From positions 1-27,797 of the forward strand of contig CARUQW010000017.1 of assembly GCA_949077355.1 (NCBI GenBank): 27,797 bases of DNA, given 5' to 3'. Positions 26,163 through 27,797 of this stretch are shown one piece after another. A program made the translations under genes and the position numbers. How positions within the stretch are numbered: the stretch's first letter is position 1; the number at the start of each line of letters is the position of its first letter. The notes beneath the pieces are model-generated. The model saw only the letters and a list, made by a program, of their open reading frames with translations. It did not search any database and was not told the origin of the DNA. Source of the stretch: an uncultured Clostridia bacterium (lineage in GTDB: Bacteria > Bacillota > Clostridia > TANB77 > CAG-508).

Positions 26163-26285
26163 ATGGAGAAAGTAAAAAATAGTAAGGGTATTACATTAAT
26201 AGCATTAGTAATTACAATAATATTCTCTTATGACGAAAAATTAAAATGTAGTAATAGCAAAGGTTTCCTCCTAGCAACAATTTAG
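26163..26285 (+). pseudogene. Prepilin-like leader fragment of a lost surface protein
   Basis: The first 20 codons read MEKVKNSKGITLIALVITII: a basic start, a Gly followed by ITLIALVI, and a hydrophobic run, as in type IV prepilin-like leaders (with Ala where pilins usually have Glu). This leader heads many large surface proteins in gut Clostridia, including the lectin-tail family seen at 14958-16551. After codon 20 the sequence turns polar and stops at 26285, giving 40 residues with no pilin body. Promoter and ribosome site are intact, so the gene was cut by a deletion. The peptide may still be made, but its function is doubtful. Confidence 0.7.
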
Positions 26286-26309
26286 TAAAAATAAAATTTT
26301 CACATATCT

Positions 26310-26354
26310 AAAAGATGAATTGTAAAAAATAATAATACAATGTCATCTTTTTTT
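26310..26354 (+). terminator. Terminator after the fragment
   Basis: AAAAGATGAATTGT (26310-26323) pairs with ACAATGTCATCTTTT (26337-26351) with one bulge, followed by a T-run. It may be the original terminator of the lost surface-protein gene. Confidence 0.7.
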
Positions 26355-26383
26355 GAATTTATAATGAAAAAATTGAGAATAAG

Positions 26384-26392
26384 TGATATAAT
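26384..26392 (+). promoter_or_regulatory. Extended -10 promoter of the DUF1016 gene
   Basis: TGATATAAT combines an extended TGn with a perfect TATAAT (26387-26392); no good -35 box is present, as is common for extended -10 promoters. The palindrome at 26415 falls in the leader, just after the expected transcript start. Confidence 0.6.
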
Positions 26393-26414
26393 GCCAATTA
26401 ATAAAGGATAATTA

Positions 26415-26441
26415 AATTTTGCAGACAATGTCTGCAAAATT
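26415..26441. repeat. DUF1016-associated palindrome, upstream copy
   Basis: Arms AATTTTGCAGACA and TGTCTGCAAAATT around a single A at 26428: a perfect 13+1+13 palindrome, 17 bases before the DUF1016 start codon and ending next to its ribosome site. Confidence 0.9.
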
Positions 26442-26457
26442 AGAAAGAAGGTAAAAA

Positions 26458-27507
26458 ATGGAAAATTACATAGATATAAATAAATATAAAGAAATTTTTG
26501 AAAATATAAAACAAGAAGTATTAAAATCACAATATAAAGCAATGCAAGCAGTGAATACGGAAATGATATATATGTATTGGAACATTGGAAAGATTATATC
26601 AGCAAATATTGAATGGGGAAATAAATTTGTTGATAGTCTTTCTATTGATTTAAAAAATGAATTTCCTACTATTCAAGGCTTTTCTGTTAGAAATTTAAGG
26701 AATATGAGAAAATTTTATGAAGAATATCCTAGTATTGAAATTTTGCAAACATTGTCTGCAAAATTGACTTGGTCTCATAATGTTTTATTGATAAACAAAG
26801 TTAAAGATATGGAAATTAGAAAATGGTATATGAAAGAAACAATAAAGAATGGTTGGTCACATGATGTTTTAGCAGACCAAATAAAATATAAATTATTTGA
26901 GAGACAAGCAATAGCAGAGAAAGTAACAAACTTTGAAAATACATTACCAGATGTTCAAAGTGATTTAGCATTGCAAACAATGAAAGATCCATATATATTC
27001 GACTTTATTGTTTTAAAAGGACAAGTAAAAGAAAAGCAAATAGAAGATGCTATGGTTGAAAAAATAAAAAATGTATTAATTGAACTGGGAAATGGATTTG
27101 CATTTGTAGGAAATCAATATAAGATAACAGTAAGTGATACAGATTACTTTATAGACTTACTATTTTATCATTTAGAATTAAGATGTTATGTTGTAGTAGA
27201 ATTAAAAGCAAGAAAATTTAAACCTACTGATGCAGGACAATTAAATTTCTATTTATCTGCAATAGATGATATGTTAAGAAAAGACGGAGATAATCCAACA
27301 ATTGGAATATTGTTATGTAAGGAAAAAGATAAGCTAACAGCAGAATATGCTTTAAAAGATATAAATAAACCTGTTGGAGTTAGTGAATACAAACTTTTGC
27401 AAGATATACCAGAATATTTGCAATCACAATTACCAAAAGCAGAAGAAATCGAATTACATATTAAGGATATTGAAGAAATAGAAAAGCAACAAGATAATGA
27501 AGAGTAA
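26458..27507 (+). CDS. DUF1016/YhcG-type PD-(D/E)XK nuclease protein
   Basis: A 349-residue protein with the two-part YhcG layout. An N-terminal DUF1016 helical domain (about residues 10-150) contains YWNIGKIIS, GFSVRNLRNMRKFY and QTLSAKLTWSHNVLL. A C-terminal PD-(D/E)XK nuclease domain (about 170-320) has Asp233 in YFIDLLFYH and Glu248-x-Lys250 in VVVELKARKF, with the following 'PTDAGQLNFYLSAID'. All catalytic residues are present. Members are known near restriction-type and mobile loci, but the cellular role is unsettled. The ribosome site is AGAAAGAAGG. The gene is alone, with its own promoter and terminator, and carries a palindrome in front, inside and behind. Confidence 0.93.
   Translation: MENYIDINKYKEIFENIKQEVLKSQYKAMQAVNTEMIYMYWNIGKIISANIEWGNKFVDSLSIDLKNEFPTIQGFSVRNLRNMRKFYEEYPSIEILQTLSAKLTWSHNVLLINKVKDMEIRKWYMKETIKNGWSHDVLADQIKYKLFERQAIAEKVTNFENTLPDVQSDLALQTMKDPYIFDFIVLKGQVKEKQIEDAMVEKIKNVLIELGNGFAFVGNQYKITVSDTDYFIDLLFYHLELRCYVVVELKARKFKPTDAGQLNFYLSAIDDMLRKDGDNPTIGILLCKEKDKLTAEYALKDINKPVGVSEYKLLQDIPEYLQSQLPKAEEIELHIKDIEEIEKQQDNEE
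26739..26765. repeat. DUF1016-associated palindrome, intragenic copy
   Basis: Arms AATTTTGCAAACA and TGTCTGCAAAATT around T at 26752; one mismatch between the arms. It equals the upstream copy at 25 of 27 positions. In frame it encodes ILQTLSAKL, a conserved part of the DUF1016 domain (about residues 94-102). Confidence 0.9.
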
Positions 27508-27510
27508 TTA

Positions 27511-27537
27511 AATTTTGTCTACACTGTCGGCAAAATT
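27511..27537. repeat. DUF1016-associated palindrome, downstream copy
   Basis: Begins AATTTTGTCTACA and ends TGTCGGCAAAATT; it equals the upstream copy at 22 of 27 positions, with the arms AATTTTG and CAAAATT kept. It begins 4 bases past the DUF1016 stop codon. The flank TAATTA before it is the same as before the upstream copy. Confidence 0.75.
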
Positions 27538-27548
27538 TAAAAAAGTAT

Positions 27549-27585
27549 AGCTTTAGATTTAGAAATAAGTCTAAAGCTTATTTTT
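27549..27585 (+). terminator. Terminator of the DUF1016 gene
   Basis: AGCTTTAGA (27549-27557) pairs with TCTAAAGCT (27570-27578), a perfect 9-bp stem with a 12-nt loop and a following T-run. Confidence 0.8.
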
Positions 27586-27599
27586 GTGGAAATTTTTTA

Positions 27600-27628
27600 T
27601 CTACATTTTAGAAATATAAAATTATACT
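27600..27628 (+). promoter_or_regulatory. Possible promoter of the last gene
   Basis: TCTACA (27600-27605), 17 bp, TATACT (27623-27628). The -35 box matches the consensus at four of six bases. It lies about 60 bases before the final start codon. Confidence 0.5.
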
Positions 27629-27690
27629 AAAAGCAATTAAAAATGGCTAGAAGTTAAAAATAAGACGAACAAACGAAAGAAGGTGAGGGA

Positions 27691-27797
27691 ATGTCTAACT
27701 TAAATTTAAAAGGTATATGGATACCAATAGAAATATTAACAGATGAAAAATTAAGTGATAAAGAAAAAATAATATATGCAATAATTTTATATTTAAG
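27691..27797 (+). CDS. N-terminus of a helix-turn-helix/replication-type protein (cut by window end)
   Basis: Only 35 codons are present, beginning MSNLNLKGIWIPIEIL and continuing with 'DEKLSDKEKIIYAIILYL'. The 'KGIWIP.EI......LS..EK' pattern is typical of the N-terminal winged-helix part of replication initiators and helix-turn-helix proteins on plasmids, phages and integrative elements of Firmicutes. A strong ribosome site (GAAGGTGAGG) precedes it. It may mark the start of another mobile region beyond the window. The call rests on a short stretch. Confidence 0.6.
   Translation, partial: MSNLNLKGIWIPIEILTDEKLSDKEKIIYAIILYL

Noticed and set aside
26300..26542. Minus-strand frame across the DUF1016 start
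   Set aside because: It repeats 'LQTLSAKF' only because the palindrome reads the same on both strands; the frame has no ribosome site.

Overview
The window looks like a chromosome or large contig fragment from a low-G+C Firmicute, most likely an uncultured gut-type Clostridia. The evidence is A+T-rich coding sequence, strong AGGAGG-type ribosome sites, sigma-A promoters, a GerMN (sporulation/germination-type) protein, a giant acyl-CoA dehydratase-activase protein, and prepilin-like leaders with the 'GITLIALVITII' motif. No rRNA, tRNA or CRISPR array was seen.

Layout. (1) 1-14809: a single plus-strand run of nine tightly spaced or overlapping genes behind one promoter. It encodes the core of a Gram-positive type IV secretion (conjugation-type) machine: a PrgI-like membrane protein, a TraC-like (VirB4 N-terminal-domain-like) protein, a VirB4 ATPase, a TrbL/VirB6-like channel protein, two membrane-anchored proteins with probable VirB8/TcpC-type (NTF2-like) domains, and a 1222-residue wall hydrolase with four enzyme-like domains. 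An ABC exporter (ATPase and permease) is translationally coupled to the end of the run. No relaxase or coupling protein lies in the window. (2) 14821-16551, minus strand: a decayed surface-protein gene whose 3' end is a G+C-rich tract with the hallmarks of a diversity-generating retroelement (DGR) variable region; the reverse transcriptase and template are not in the window. (3) 16652-18361: a membrane-anchored J-domain protein and a patatin-like phospholipase gene broken by one extra base at its nucleophile motif. (4) 18358-18594: a compact locus organised like the Fst/par type I toxin-antitoxin systems: a 23-residue hydrophobic peptide, a convergent small antisense RNA, a shared bidirectional terminator and direct repeats. 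(5) 18671-23020, minus strand: a 1449-residue BcrAD/BadFG-type protein. (6) 23119-23364: a 246-bp long-inverted-repeat element. (7) 23438-25894: a GerMN protein, a small unknown protein, an N6-adenine methyltransferase-like protein and RsmI. (8) 25962-26353: promoter and prepilin-like leader of a second surface-protein gene whose remainder is gone. (9) 26403-27580: a DUF1016/YhcG nuclease gene with the same 27-bp palindrome in front of it, inside it and, more diverged, behind it. (10) 27691-end: the first codons of a helix-turn-helix/replication-type protein.

The most interesting signals are the par-like type I toxin-antitoxin locus, the orphan DGR variable region in a frameshifted gene, and the palindrome family tied to the DUF1016 nuclease gene. 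Recognition of families is from motif reading only; no database search was run.
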